64,000 nucleotides of DNA from NCBI RefSeq assembly GCF_030503855.1, contig NZ_CP129971.1, forward strand, positions 2,101,001-2,165,000, read 5' to 3'. This document shows positions 33,985 through 46,847 of this stretch, in pieces (position 1 is the stretch's first letter; each line of letters starts with the position of its first letter). This DNA is from Marivirga salinae. GTDB taxonomy: Bacteria > Bacteroidota > Bacteroidia > Cytophagales > Cyclobacteriaceae. The position numbers were made by a program, and so were the translations under genes. The notes below the pieces were generated by a model, which saw only the letters and a program-made list of their open reading frames with translations, ran no database searches and was not told the DNA's origin.

Positions 33985-34524
33985 ATGCCTATGCCAATAA
34001 AAGTAATCATAGCCTCCAAAAACCCGGTTAAAATAGATGCAACCAAAGCAAGTTTCCAAAGAAAGTTCCCTGAGCATTCTTTCGAATTTGAAGGCGTGTC
34101 CGTCCCTTCTGATGTCAATGATCAACCTATGACGCATAAGGAAACTCAAGAAGGCGCTCAAAATCGAGCAAATAACGCAAAAATTAAATATCCAGAAGCT
34201 GATTTTTGGGTTGGAATTGAAGGAGGAGTTCATGATGATGAATTTGGTATGCAAGCCTTTGCTTGGGTAGTGGTGCTTTCAAAATCTATTTCAAATCAGG
34301 CGCAAACTGCAGTATTTTATTTGCCAGAAGCCATAGCTAAGTTAGTTCGGTCAGGAATTGAACTTGGAGAAGCAGATGATATTTATTTTGGTCGCACTAA
34401 TTCAAAACAAAAAGATGGTGCTGTTGGGATTTTGACCAATGGCGAAATTGATAGAAAGGCCTATTACGAACATGCCATGATTATGGCACTCATACCATTT
34501 ACTTTGAAAGTTCTAAGCAATTAA
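33985..34524 (+). CDS. yjjX: Inosine/xanthosine triphosphatase (YjjX/DUF84 family)
   Basis: 179 residues from ATG 33985; a TTG two codons upstream is less likely. KVIIASKNPVKIDATKASF is the substrate-binding N-terminus, and SVPSDVNDQPMTHKETQEGA with WVGIEGGVHDDEF are the conserved motifs. The enzyme removes non-canonical ITP/XTP in the cytoplasm. Adjacent to the methyltransferase by 9 bp. Confidence 0.88.
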   Translation: MPMPIKVIIASKNPVKIDATKASFQRKFPEHSFEFEGVSVPSDVNDQPMTHKETQEGAQNRANNAKIKYPEADFWVGIEGGVHDDEFGMQAFAWVVVLSKSISNQAQTAVFYLPEAIAKLVRSGIELGEADDIYFGRTNSKQKDGAVGILTNGEIDRKAYYEHAMIMALIPFTLKVLSN

Positions 34525-34690
34525 AATTTAATTTTGTTGGTTTGATTGTAGAAGAATTAATTAATTTTTTTCTCGCTAATCATTTACTATGACTAAAATC
34601 ATCATTAAAACTTACTATTGCTTTATGATGATTTTATTCTTTTGAATACAGCTAATATTATTTATCTTAAGAGGAAATAGTAAAACCTAA

Positions 34691-37001
<2,311 letters not shown>

Positions 37002-37022
37002 TATTTGATTACTAACTTATTT

Positions 37023-37056
37023 AAAAGGCATCCGCAGGCTAGTGGATGCCTTTTTT
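37023..37056 (+). terminator. Rho-independent terminator of katG
   Basis: AAAAGGCATCC and GGATGCCTTTT form an 11-base stem around a 10-base loop, followed by T's, 21 bp after the katG stop. The rest of 37057-37266 is AT-rich with no gene. Confidence 0.85.
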
Positions 37057-37266
37057 AGTTTGCTAATTTCCTACTGTCTTCTCAAATTGAAAAATCTACT
37101 TTGATTATCTAAGCTTAATTCATCTACTCATTTTTAAATTCAAGTCATATTTATCTATAGATATTATCAATAATGCAATTAAAAAAATCAATAAAACTTA
37201 TAGTATGTAGCAACATATAATTCTCTAGTTTTACATCAGAAATTCACATTTTTAACTTATTACGAT

Positions 37267-39537
37267 ATGAAAAGACTGACTACAATATTATTGGCTTTCA
37301 TTTTTGGATTCATGTTTACAGGATGTCAAAATGATAGCGAAAAAACAGCAGAAGCAGACGGCTATTCCGGAGCGACTAAAAAAAGCAGGTCCACAATGAA
37401 GGCAAGCCAGCTAAGCGAATGGTGGCCAAATAGATTAGATTTAAGCATTTTGAGACAAAATTCTGAATTATCTAATCCTTTAAATAAGAATTTTGATTAT
37501 AAGAAAGAATTCAGAAGTGTAGATTATGTTGCTTTGAAAAAAGACATTGCTGCGATGTTGAAAGATTCAAAAGAATGGTGGCCTGCTGATTATGGACATT
37601 ACGGACCTTTCATGATTCGTATGGCTTGGCATAGTGCGGGTACTTACAGAACTGGTGACGGTAGAGGTGGATCACGCTCAGGTCAGCAAAGATTTGACCC
37701 TATTAGTAGCTGGCCAGATAACGCCAATTTAGATAAAGCCAGAAGATTGTTATGGCCAATCAAGCAAAAATACGGCAACAAAATTTCTTGGGCTGATTTA
37801 ATGATTTTAACTGGAAACGTAGCTTTGGAAGACATGGGATTCCAAACTATTGGTTTTGCTGGTGGTAGAGAAGATGTGTATGAACCAGAATTGGATGTTT
37901 ATTGGGGTTCAGAAAAAGAATGGTTAAGCGATGAAGAGCGTTATTCTGGCGATAGAGAATTAGAAGATCCCCTGGCAGCAGTCCAAATGGGTTTGATTTA
38001 CGTGAATCCTGAAGGACCAAATGGAAATCCTGATCCTGTATTAGCAGCTTATGACATCAGACAAACATTTGGAAGAATGGGAATGAATGATGAAGAAACA
38101 GTTGCTTTAATTGCTGGTGGACATACATTAGGAAAAGCACATGGTGCTGGTGATGCTTCAAATGTTGGTGATGCACCTGCAGGTGCTGGCATGGAAGAAC
38201 AAGGTTTTGGATGGAAAAGCTCTTACAAATCAGGTAAAGGTAAAGATGCCATTACTTCTGGTTTGGAAGTTACTTGGACAACAACTCCTGCAAAATGGAG
38301 TCATGGTTATTTCACAAGTTTATTTGAGCACGAATGGGAATTAACTAAAAGCCCAGCTGGTGCTCATCAGTGGGTGGCTAAAGATCCTAAAGTGATGGTT
38401 CCAGATGCTTTTGATTCTACTAAGAAGCTTAAGCCTACCATGTTTACAACAGATTTGTCCTTAAGATTCGATTCAGGTTTTGCCAAAATCTCTCGTAAAT
38501 TCTTAGAGAATCCTGAGCTATTTAATGAAGCATTTGCAAAAGCATGGTTCAAACTAACGCATAGAGATATGGGACCAAATACCACTTATTTGGGGCCTGA
38601 AACTCCAGAAGAAGATTTCATTTGGCAAGACCCAATTCCTGCTGTAGATCATCCATTGATCAATGCAAATGATATTGCAAAATTGAAAACTCAAATACTG
38701 AATTCAGATTTAAGCATTAGTGAAGTAGTTTCAACTGCATGGGCTTCAGCATCTACTTATAGAGATTCTGACAGAAGAGGAGGAGCAAATGGTGCTCATA
38801 TCCAATTAGCTCCAATGAAAGATTGGGAAGTGAACAATCCTGAGCAATTACAAAAAGTATTGAGCACTTTGGAAGGTATTCAAAATGAATTCCATAAAAC
38901 TTCAGGTGCTAGAAAAGTGTTTATGGCTGATTTGATTGTATTAGCTGGTGCTGCTGGTGTGGAAAAAGCAGCTGCTAATGCTGGTTACAATGTGAAAGTA
39001 CCATTCACTCCAGGCCGTATGGATGCCAAGCAAGAACAAGTGGATATAACATCCATGAATTTACTAGAGCCAATGGCAGATGGATTCAGAAATTACTTGA
39101 AAACCAGATATTCTGTTTCTACTGAGGAATTATTAGTGGATAAAGCTCAATTATTGACTTTAACTCCTCCTGAAATGACTGTTTTGGTAGGTGGAATGAG
39201 AGCTTTAGGTGCTAATTATGATGGCTCTAATCATGGGATATTAACTGATAAAAAAGATCAATTGACCAATGATTTCTTTGTATATCTTATGGATATGAGC
39301 ACAGTTTGGGAGCCAACCGATGATACAAAAGAGCAATTCATTGGGAAAGATAGAAGTTCAGGTGAACAAAAATATATAGGAACTAGAGCAGACTTAGTGT
39401 TTGGTTCACATTCAGAGTTAAGAGCTTTAGCAGAAGTTTATGCTCAATCGGACTCTAAAGAAATGTTTGTGAAAGATTTCGTAGCAGCATGGGACAAAGT
39501 CATGAAGTTGGATCGATTTGATTTAATTTATCAATAA
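37267..39537 (+). CDS. Exported catalase-peroxidase lipoprotein
   Basis: 756 residues. [20 protein letters not shown] is a lipoprotein signal with lipobox FTGC, so the enzyme is periplasmic or surface-bound, like KatP-type enzymes. All catalytic parts are intact: [20 protein letters not shown], the Tyr in [10 protein letters not shown], the Met in [10 protein letters not shown] and the proximal His in [12 protein letters not shown], with the C-terminal half present. It is a tandem paralogue of the frameshifted gene upstream. With that copy broken, this would be the only working KatG seen here, detoxifying peroxide outside the cytoplasm. Confidence 0.95.
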   Translation: MKRLTTILLAFIFGFMFTGCQNDSEKTAEADGYSGATKKSRSTMKASQLSEWWPNRLDLSILRQNSELSNPLNKNFDYKKEFRSVDYVALKKDIAAMLKDSKEWWPADYGHYGPFMIRMAWHSAGTYRTGDGRGGSRSGQQRFDPISSWPDNANLDKARRLLWPIKQKYGNKISWADLMILTGNVALEDMGFQTIGFAGGREDVYEPELDVYWGSEKEWLSDEERYSGDRELEDPLAAVQMGLIYVNPEGPNGNPDPVLAAYDIRQTFGRMGMNDEETVALIAGGHTLGKAHGAGDASNVGDAPAGAGMEEQGFGWKSSYKSGKGKDAITSGLEVTWTTTPAKWSHGYFTSLFEHEWELTKSPAGAHQWVAKDPKVMVPDAFDSTKKLKPTMFTTDLSLRFDSGFAKISRKFLENPELFNEAFAKAWFKLTHRDMGPNTTYLGPETPEEDFIWQDPIPAVDHPLINANDIAKLKTQILNSDLSISEVVSTAWASASTYRDSDRRGGANGAHIQLAPMKDWEVNNPEQLQKVLSTLEGIQNEFHKTSGARKVFMADLIVLAGAAGVEKAAANAGYNVKVPFTPGRMDAKQEQVDITSMNLLEPMADGFRNYLKTRYSVSTEELLVDKAQLLTLTPPEMTVLVGGMRALGANYDGSNHGILTDKKDQLTNDFFVYLMDMSTVWEPTDDTKEQFIGKDRSSGEQKYIGTRADLVFGSHSELRALAEVYAQSDSKEMFVKDFVAAWDKVMKLDRFDLIYQ

Positions 39538-39590
39538 ATCGTATTGATTACAGCTATAAAAATCTTAATTGTTTAAGGTTAAAGTTTAAG

Positions 39591-39622
39591 AACCGAAGGA
39601 GTTAATCTTCTTCGGTTTTTTT
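39591..39622 (+). terminator. Rho-independent terminator of the exported katG
   Basis: AACCGAAG ... CTTCGGTT with a T-run, 53 bp after the stop. Confidence 0.85.
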
Positions 39623-39949
39623 GTTTAAAAGCGTTAGTGAACTTAACCTTTGTCTTTAAGAATGGCTTCAATGTTTTCTTTTATCTCAAAAACATTTAGT
39701 TTTACTGCCTTTAATAATTAAAATTCACCACTTTCGGAAAGTAAAACACAGATACCATGATTTTTACCACTTCAGCCTCCAACATCCCTTTACATGGAAA
39801 TTTCTTTTTTTTATATGAAATCTAAAATAAAATTACACAAGGGATTGTCATTTGATTCTGATTTTCAAGTAGATACAAATGATTCTCGTGTAATTGCCTA
39901 ATAGGCTCTATTTAATTCATTTGTTATTTCGTTTTTTAGAATCTAGAGA
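39623..39949. other. Intergenic stretch without a recognised gene
   Basis: AT-rich, with short frames only. I see no palindrome, repeat or attC here. It must contain the promoter for the plsC-gatC operon, but no clear consensus box. Confidence 0.5.
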
Positions 39950-40678
39950 ATGCAACTTTTTTTAAAGAAAATATATACAGTTTGGTGTGCAATTGTTTTT
40001 ATTGGCCTTTTCATACTGGTGTTTCCATTTTTCTTAATCATAATTTGGGTGCCTGCTTGGCATAAACATTGTTTTTACATCAATAAAATATGGGCAACTA
40101 TCGCTTTATTCTTCGTTGGGATTAAAACCGAAATAAGCGGATTAGAAAATTTAAATTCTAAAAATCAGTATGTCTATTGCGCCAATCATTTTTCTTTATT
40201 GGATATCGTAAGCTTCGGCTTTTCACCCAACTCTGTAGTTTATGTTGGTAAAAGTTCTTTAGCGAAAATCCCATTATTTGGTTTTATGTTCAAGAAATTG
40301 CACGTTACAGTAAATCGAAAAAGCATAAAAGATAGCTATAATTCTTTGCAATTGGCATTATTAAAAATGGGAGATGAGCGATCATTGGTGATGTTTCCTG
40401 AAGGTGGGATTATGTCCAAGAGTATTCCTAAGATGACTCGCTTTAAAGATGGAGCTTTCCGTGCTGCAATTACCAAACAAATTCCACTTGTGCCTGTGAC
40501 ACTTCCGGATAATTGGATAATTTTGCCCGATGAAAAGATTCCGTTGATCAATCGAAAAAAAATGAGAATGATTTTTCACCAACCTATTTCAACTGAAGGG
40601 CTCAATATGGAAGATGTTCCCGCGTTAAAGGAAAAAGTATTTAAGGTGATTACGGATGAGTTAAATAAATACCATTAA
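39950..40678 (+). CDS. plsC: 1-acyl-sn-glycerol-3-phosphate acyltransferase
   Basis: 242 residues. An N-terminal membrane helix (about 13-33) leads to the acyltransferase motifs YCANHFSLLDIV (HX4D) and VMFPEGGIMS (FPEGG). AAITKQIPLVPVTLPDNWI fits the third block. It makes phosphatidic acid at the inner membrane. Its stop is directly adjacent to the gatC start, so the genes are co-transcribed. Confidence 0.9.
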   Translation: MQLFLKKIYTVWCAIVFIGLFILVFPFFLIIIWVPAWHKHCFYINKIWATIALFFVGIKTEISGLENLNSKNQYVYCANHFSLLDIVSFGFSPNSVVYVGKSSLAKIPLFGFMFKKLHVTVNRKSIKDSYNSLQLALLKMGDERSLVMFPEGGIMSKSIPKMTRFKDGAFRAAITKQIPLVPVTLPDNWIILPDEKIPLINRKKMRMIFHQPISTEGLNMEDVPALKEKVFKVITDELNKYH

Positions 40679-40966
40679 ATGAGTATCAATAAAGAGACAT
40701 TGGAAAAAATTGCTCATCTAGCTCGCTTAGAGTTTGATGAGAAATCGGAAGAAAAGATGTTGAAAGATATGAATAATATGCTTTCCTTCGTTGAGAAATT
40801 GCAAGAATTGGATACTGAAAATGTAGAGCCACTTCAGGCTATGTCATTCGAGATTAATCAATTGAGAGAAGACAAGGTGAAAGAACATTTGCCTCGAGAA
40901 AAAGGACTGAAAAATGCACCTAAGAAGGACAATGAATTTTTCAGAGTACCAAAAGTAATAGAATAA
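40679..40966 (+). CDS. gatC: Aspartyl/glutamyl-tRNA(Asn/Gln) amidotransferase subunit C
   Basis: 95 residues. INKETLEKIAHLARLEFDEK is the conserved start, and DMNNMLSFVEKLQELDTENV plus a C-terminal FFRVPKVIE are standard. GatC stabilises the GatAB amidotransferase that completes Asn- or Gln-tRNA. It starts right after plsC and ends 4 bp before the large TPR gene, so it sits in a three-gene operon. Confidence 0.92.
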   Translation: MSINKETLEKIAHLARLEFDEKSEEKMLKDMNNMLSFVEKLQELDTENVEPLQAMSFEINQLREDKVKEHLPREKGLKNAPKKDNEFFRVPKVIE

Positions 40967-40970
40967 AGCT

Positions 40971-43900
40971 ATGGCTAAATTAAATTTCTGGAAGGATTGG
41001 AAGTTGAGGTACAGGGGCATTTACCAGGTGCTCCTTTTTATTTTTCTGTTGTCAGTTGCCTATAGTTTTTATAATCAAAACAATAGCAATGATCTGTCTG
41101 CTCCTATAGACGTGGTCAGAAAAACCCAAAGTATTGAGTTATCTCTTCAAAATGTTCAAGATTTCGTGTTTGAATTACCTGTTCCTGCAAGGAATTATGT
41201 AATCTTTCAGGGCTTTTTAGCTTTAGAACCTGGTTTTGAACTCAGCGGAACCTATCTTTTGATAGCCATCATTTTTTGTTGTTTTTCAATTTTAATGACT
41301 GCCTCTACCTATTTGAGCCGTTGGTGGTTTATTATTTTTCAATCAGTTTTTGTCATATGGCTCATTACCCTCAAACTGCCATATCTTGAAATATTAGGGG
41401 TTGATAATCAGGTTTTCACTTTTATTTTTACAGGCTTAATTTTAGCGGTAGGATATTATTTTCATGCTTTCAAAGAAAATGCTGGTTTGTTCCAAAGATG
41501 GTTGGCTTTTGCATTGATATTGATCGCCCTAATTGTTTTGGTGATTTTAGGTTCATCGGTTGAAGCTCCTATTGTATTTATGGCTCACCATGGAATTATA
41601 GTGCCTATCATTTTATCGATTATCTTCATTTTTAATGTTGCTTATGAAATCATCCTTCACATCCTATATATTTTAGCCTCAAAGAAAAATAGCGATGGGA
41701 GTTCTAACTTAATTCATTTCATTATTTTAAGCATGCTATATCTGGTTTATGTAGGTTTAACATATGCCAAAAATGATAATATTATTGATTGGAATATAGT
41801 CTATATAAATGAGTTTGTCTTATTGGCTATATCAGCAATTTTAGGTATTTGGGGATATAGAAAAAGAAGCGAACTAGTTGGTAATCAATTAAGTTTCCGA
41901 CCATTAGGTGGCTACGTTTACCTGGTGCTAGGAATTTTGACTTTTTCAGTATTAGCTTGGATATTCAAGAATGGAAACGATCCTTTAATGGACACATTTG
42001 AAGATATGATCATCTTCTCTCATTTAGGTTTTGGAATTCTATTTTTCTTTTATGTGCTCTACAATTTTGTAGGGCTTCTAAATTCTGGACATAGTATCTA
42101 CCCTGTAGTTTTCCGACCTGTTAATATTCCTTATAATTTAGTCCGCTTTGTTGGTTTTGGAATAGTTGTGGTTTTAGTTCTTCGAGTGTCTTATTTGCCT
42201 TATTATCAAGCAATTTCAGGATATTATAACAGTTTAGCAGATTATTATGAATACATAGGAGAAGAGGAGAATGCTGAGACCACTTATAAAATTGCTAGAC
42301 AATATGCCGCAACCTCCCATAAGCATAATTTCAAAATTGGGCAGATAGAATATGAAAATAAGAATTGGGCGGAAGCTTCATCTTATTTTAACCAAGCTAA
42401 TTTTAAAAGACCTAGCATTCAAGCTTACATTAATAGAGCCCAAGCTCAATTAAATGCTAGTTTGATTTTTGAAGCCTTGTTTACCTTGGAGGATGCTCAA
42501 AAAGAATTTCCTAATAATGGGTATATACTGAATATGAAAGGTTTGGTTTTTGAAAGATTGAACAAAACAGATTCAGCATTTATTTATTTTGATGCAGCTG
42601 AAAGATCATCAATTTCCAACCAAGTTTCTGAAATTGCTTCCGTAAACCGCTTGGGACTATTTGCTAAAAATTCAATAGATGAAGATTTGCCTGAACAGGC
42701 TGCATTGAATAATAAGTCAGTTGCTTTTCAAGCTAACTATTTAGCTTTAGCGAACCGAAAAAGAGAATTTATCGATAGTGTTAGTCTTGATGCTGAAAAA
42801 ATTCCTGAGACATTGACATATAATGATTTCTCCTTCATTTTTAATTATACGCTTAATAAAACGCTTAATAATCAAGAATTTGAGGCAGATACAATATTAG
42901 GCTTAACCAGATTATCTCAAAACGAGGATTTTGCCAAGTCTTTAAAATATGCAGCAGCTTCTCGTTTAAATTATTCCGCAAAAATTAATGAAGCTTATAG
43001 CTATATTTATTCTCTTGAAAATGCGGATATTTCAGATGCTGGCTTTTATTATTTGCTGCATGGTTTATGGTTATTAGATCAAAAAGCGTATACAATGGCT
43101 TCGGAACATTTTAAAAAGGCAGCTGATTTAAAAATGAGCAAGGCTAAAACTTACCAAGCAATCGCTTTAATTTTGGATGAAAGATTGTATGAAGCTGCTC
43201 AGGTTTATAATAACCAAGTAGAATCTGAATCTATCGCAGTAGGCTATCTTGATCAAGATCCTTTGTATCAATTCTTACAAGGAAATACACAAAAACTGCC
43301 CGATAGTTTTCTTTATTTATGGCTGAGAACAAATTCATCTTTACAATCAGATGAAATAGATTCGATTAGAAATAATATAAAGGGCTCTCCATTCTTGACT
43401 TTATTAAGTCTGAAAGAAGCAGAAGATGATATTATCAAAGCGAATTACAGTGCAGCAAAATCTAAACTGACAAATCTTAGTATTCCAGCTCAAGAGAAGG
43501 GATTGAATATCTATCAAAATAATTTGATTGCAGCTTTAGCAGCACTTTCTGATGATCAACAACTTGCAGATTTAGTTGAACAATCAACACTTTCCACCTA
43601 TCCATATAATTATAAATTCTTATGGAAATCATTTCTTGAAATTAGAAATGATAGTGAGGATAAGGCAACTGAAATGGCACTAGAATTAGGTAGAGGAAAT
43701 GCGTTTTTTGAAGCGGGAGTTATTTTTGCAAGTCAGCATTTGAATGCACAAAATGACTTAGATAAAGCTTATGAAATTTTGGTGGAAGCCAGTCGTTTAA
43801 ATCCAAATAGTATTGAGCTTTTGAAAGCTTATGCCCTGCAAGCACTAAGACTGAATTTGCTATCTTATGCAACAGATGCTTATGAAGAATTAGGAAACTT

Positions 43901-43979
43901 ATTAAGTGCTGAAGAATGGGAAGAGTTTTCACAGGATTATCAGGAAATCGCTAAAGAAATGGACGAAAGGCCTTGGTAA
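40971..43979 (+). CDS. Large polytopic membrane protein with TPR-like repeats
   Basis: 1002 residues. The first 430 residues contain about eleven membrane helices. The rest is helical: TPR-like pairs such as YYEYIGEEENAETTYKIARQ, NWAEASSYFNQANFKRPSIQ and AYTMASEHFKKAADLKMSKA. N-terminal membrane domain followed by periplasmic or cytoplasmic TPR array suggests an assembly scaffold in the envelope. I recognise no named family. It shares a transcript with plsC and gatC. Confidence 0.7.
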   Translation: MAKLNFWKDWKLRYRGIYQVLLFIFLLSVAYSFYNQNNSNDLSAPIDVVRKTQSIELSLQNVQDFVFELPVPARNYVIFQGFLALEPGFELSGTYLLIAIIFCCFSILMTASTYLSRWWFIIFQSVFVIWLITLKLPYLEILGVDNQVFTFIFTGLILAVGYYFHAFKENAGLFQRWLAFALILIALIVLVILGSSVEAPIVFMAHHGIIVPIILSIIFIFNVAYEIILHILYILASKKNSDGSSNLIHFIILSMLYLVYVGLTYAKNDNIIDWNIVYINEFVLLAISAILGIWGYRKRSELVGNQLSFRPLGGYVYLVLGILTFSVLAWIFKNGNDPLMDTFEDMIIFSHLGFGILFFFYVLYNFVGLLNSGHSIYPVVFRPVNIPYNLVRFVGFGIVVVLVLRVSYLPYYQAISGYYNSLADYYEYIGEEENAETTYKIARQYAATSHKHNFKIGQIEYENKNWAEASSYFNQANFKRPSIQAYINRAQAQLNASLIFEALFTLEDAQKEFPNNGYILNMKGLVFERLNKTDSAFIYFDAAERSSISNQVSEIASVNRLGLFAKNSIDEDLPEQAALNNKSVAFQANYLALANRKREFIDSVSLDAEKIPETLTYNDFSFIFNYTLNKTLNNQEFEADTILGLTRLSQNEDFAKSLKYAAASRLNYSAKINEAYSYIYSLENADISDAGFYYLLHGLWLLDQKAYTMASEHFKKAADLKMSKAKTYQAIALILDERLYEAAQVYNNQVESESIAVGYLDQDPLYQFLQGNTQKLPDSFLYLWLRTNSSLQSDEIDSIRNNIKGSPFLTLLSLKEAEDDIIKANYSAAKSKLTNLSIPAQEKGLNIYQNNLIAALAALSDDQQLADLVEQSTLSTYPYNYKFLWKSFLEIRNDSEDKATEMALELGRGNAFFEAGVIFASQHLNAQNDLDKAYEILVEASRLNPNSIELLKAYALQALRLNLLSYATDAYEELGNLLSAEEWEEFSQDYQEIAKEMDERPW

Positions 43980-44063
43980 TTTCCGTTTATCAAAATATAG
44001 TTGCACTACATTATTCAACATCTTAAATTTCAATAAAACTATCAATCCAATATTTTATAACTA

Positions 44064-44783
44064 ATGGGAAATTCTGTAATTCAAACACAAGATATAGCCA
44101 AAATCTACAAAATGGGTACTGAAACGGTGGAAGCCTTAAAATCAGTAACTATAAATATTGATAAGGGTGAATACGTAGCTTTTATGGGTCCATCTGGTTC
44201 TGGTAAATCGACCTTGATGAACATAATTGGGTGTTTGGATACTCCCACAAGAGGTAAATATGAATTAGCAGGACAGAATGTGAGCGAAACCTCAGAAAAT
44301 GATCTTGCAGAAATCCGAAACAAAGAAATTGGATTTGTATTTCAAACTTTTAATCTTTTACCGAGACAATCTTCACTTGAAAATGTGGCCTTACCTTTAG
44401 TTTATGCAGGTTTTAGTAAGTCGCAAAGAGAAGAACGAGCCTTAGAAGTATTGCAAAGTGTTGGCTTAGGTGAAAGAGCTTATCATAAACCCAATGAACT
44501 TTCAGGTGGTCAGAGACAAAGAGTTGCTATTGCTAGGGCTTTAGTAAATAACCCAAGTATTATTTTGGCCGATGAACCAACAGGAAACTTGGATTCTAAA
44601 ACCTCTCATGAAATCATGGAGCTTTTTCAATTATTGCATGATCAGGGAAATACAATTGTCATGGTAACTCACGAAGATGATATCGCCCAATATGCTCACA
44701 GAATTATTAGAATGCGTGATGGACTAGTTGAGTCCGATAACATAAATAATGATATAACCAGAGTAGGTGCTACAACAGTCTAA
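44064..44783 (+). CDS. ABC transporter ATP-binding protein, LolD/MacB type
   Basis: 239 residues. Walker [14 protein letters not shown]-loop FQTFNLLP, signature [15 protein letters not shown], Walker [13 protein letters not shown] and H-loop VTHEDD are complete. This subgroup energises lipoprotein release (LolCDE) or MacB-type export. No permease gene is next to it here, so the partner must be encoded elsewhere. Confidence 0.9.
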   Translation: MGNSVIQTQDIAKIYKMGTETVEALKSVTINIDKGEYVAFMGPSGSGKSTLMNIIGCLDTPTRGKYELAGQNVSETSENDLAEIRNKEIGFVFQTFNLLPRQSSLENVALPLVYAGFSKSQREERALEVLQSVGLGERAYHKPNELSGGQRQRVAIARALVNNPSIILADEPTGNLDSKTSHEIMELFQLLHDQGNTIVMVTHEDDIAQYAHRIIRMRDGLVESDNINNDITRVGATTV

Positions 44784-44943
44784 TTTGGATGTTTTTGGCT
44801 ATTTTGTAAAGATTGTGTTTTGTGATTTAAATTTGTTTTAATTTAATTAGGCTATTAAAATAGTTTGCTAGGTCATACGCTACCTTTATATTGCATATAT
44901 GTATTTTTTTCATAGTTGTTTACCAACTTAAATACTTTGAGAT

Positions 44944-45594
44944 ATGACTGATAAACCAAACCCAATTAAATTGATAATTGCTGATGATCATGAAATTTTA
45001 GCGAATGGAATGGCATCAATACTTGCAAAACATTCAGATTTTGAGATGTTGGGTACTGCCGAAAATGGTAAAGAGGTTTTGGATATGATGGCAATCAATC
45101 CAGCACACGTGATTATTATGGATTTGAATATGCCCGAATTGGACGGTATTGAAACTACTCAAATTCTAAAGAAAAAATATCCCAAAGTCAAGGTACTTAT
45201 CCTCACTATGTTCGATAGAGAAGGTTATATTCAAAGTGCATTAGATATTGGAGTAGATGGTTATGTGTTGAAAAATATAGGTGAACAGGAAATTGTTTTG
45301 GCTATACATAGATTATTAGAGGGTAAAACCTATTTTTCTCAGGATGTAATGGAGAAGGTTGCCTTGAAAATGCGACATGAGCCTGAACAGGGTATTAAGC
45401 TTTCAGCCACAGAAAGAAGAATGTTAAAATTCTTAAGTGAAGGCGATACTTCTGGTGAAATTTCCGAAAAAATGAATTTAGCTACAAATAGTGTAATGTC
45501 ATATCGAAAGCTATTACTGCAGAAGTTTGAAGCTAAAAATGTATCCCATATGATAAAAATGGCTTATGAAATGGGCTATTTAGGAAAACCTTAA
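44944..45594 (+). CDS. NarL/LuxR-family response regulator
   Basis: 216 residues. Receiver domain with IIADDHEILANGMAS, phospho-acceptor Asp in IIMDLNMPELDG, and Lys in GYVLKNIGEQE. A linker leads to a LuxR-type helix-turn-helix (LSATERRMLKFLSEGDTSGE, SVMSYRKLLLQKFEAKNVSH). No cognate kinase adjoins it; the large histidine kinase at 49.5 kb is a different, NtrY-like type. Confidence 0.9.
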   Translation: MTDKPNPIKLIIADDHEILANGMASILAKHSDFEMLGTAENGKEVLDMMAINPAHVIIMDLNMPELDGIETTQILKKKYPKVKVLILTMFDREGYIQSALDIGVDGYVLKNIGEQEIVLAIHRLLEGKTYFSQDVMEKVALKMRHEPEQGIKLSATERRMLKFLSEGDTSGEISEKMNLATNSVMSYRKLLLQKFEAKNVSHMIKMAYEMGYLGKP

Positions 45595-45743
45595 TGATTT
45601 CAATATTAAATTATCTTAGCTTTGAACTGCAAATCCTAGAAAAATGAAATCGACATTAAAAATTCAGCTTCGAATTTTACACCAACCGAAGATGAATTTT
45701 TAATCAAAGATTCCATGTGGCAATTTAAACAAACAATATACAC

Positions 45744-46841
45744 ATGAAATATTATATAATTGCAGGTGAACGTTCAGGCGATCTGCATGGCGGTAATTTA
45801 ATCAAAGCTTTAAAAAGTAAGGACTCTCAAGCCGAAATCAGATGTTGGGGAGGCGAGGAAATGCAGAATGCTGGTGGCGAGCTCGTAGTGCATTATAAGG
45901 AAATGGCATATATGGGTTTTTGGGAAGTTTTAGTTCACCTAAAAGCAATCAAACAAAAAATTAATTTCTGTAAAGAAGATATACTTTCGTTTCGTCCCGA
46001 TGCATTGATTTTGATTGATTATGCTGGCTTCAATCTAAGAATTGCGAAATTTGCCTCTCAGCATAATATTCCAGTACATTTTTATATCTCTCCGAAAATC
46101 TGGGCTTGGAACCAGAAAAGAGCCTACAAAATCAAGAAGTTTGTAGATTATATGTATGTAATTTTACCTTTTGAAAAAGAATTCTATAAGAAATTCGATT
46201 TTGAGGTGGATTATGTAGGCAATCCTTTATTGGATGCTATAAGAGCTTATAAGCCCAATACAGATTTTCAATATAAAGAGCAGAATGTAATAGCGGTATT
46301 ACCTGGCAGCCGTAAACAGGAAGTCCAGGCAATGATGGAGAATCTAAAAGGTGTTGCATTAGATTTTCCTGATGAGCAATTTGTAATTGCTGGAGTTTCT
46401 AACTTAGAAATAGAGCTTTATGACGGATGGCAAGAGATTGATAATGTAGATCTGATTTTTGATCAAACCTATGATTTACTTTCTCATTCTAAAGCTGCTT
46501 TAGTTACTTCCGGCACCGCTACTTTAGAAACGGCACTTTTTGAAGTGCCTCAAGTAGTGGTATATAAAACCGGTAAAATCTCCTTTGCTATTGCCAAAAG
46601 AGTAGTAAAAGTAGAGTTCATATCTTTAGTGAATTTAATTCTGAATAAGGAAGCAGTTAGAGAATTAATTCAAGATGAATTCAATCCAGAAAACCTTAAA
46701 AAGGAATTCCAGAAAATTTTACCTAAAGGAGAAAATAGAGAATCCATTTTGAAAGATTATAAGCTTCTGAAAGATATGTTGGGTGATGAAGATACTTCTC
46801 AAATTACGGCTGATTTGATGGCGGGTAGGGTTATGGGATAG
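45744..46841 (+). CDS. lpxB: Lipid-A-disaccharide synthase
   Basis: 365 residues. YYIIAGERSGDLHGGNLIKA is the conserved N-terminus, LILIDYAGFNLRIAKFA and VHFYISPKIWAWNQKRAYKI follow, and VIAVLPGSRKQEVQAMM binds the nucleotide sugar. It joins UDP-2,3-diacylglucosamine to lipid X in lipid A synthesis at the inner membrane. Convergent with the AlbA_2 gene 6 bp downstream. Confidence 0.95.
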   Translation: MKYYIIAGERSGDLHGGNLIKALKSKDSQAEIRCWGGEEMQNAGGELVVHYKEMAYMGFWEVLVHLKAIKQKINFCKEDILSFRPDALILIDYAGFNLRIAKFASQHNIPVHFYISPKIWAWNQKRAYKIKKFVDYMYVILPFEKEFYKKFDFEVDYVGNPLLDAIRAYKPNTDFQYKEQNVIAVLPGSRKQEVQAMMENLKGVALDFPDEQFVIAGVSNLEIELYDGWQEIDNVDLIFDQTYDLLSHSKAALVTSGTATLETALFEVPQVVVYKTGKISFAIAKRVVKVEFISLVNLILNKEAVRELIQDEFNPENLKKEFQKILPKGENRESILKDYKLLKDMLGDEDTSQITADLMAGRVMG

Positions 46842-46847
46842 TGTCGA

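Noticed and set aside
38180..38230. Loss of the Met of the Met-Tyr-Trp cofactor in the exported KatG (GMEEQGFGW versus PMEQMGLGW)
   Set aside because: Counting from the adduct Tyr shows that the cofactor Met is the one in [10 protein letters not shown], which is intact in both copies.
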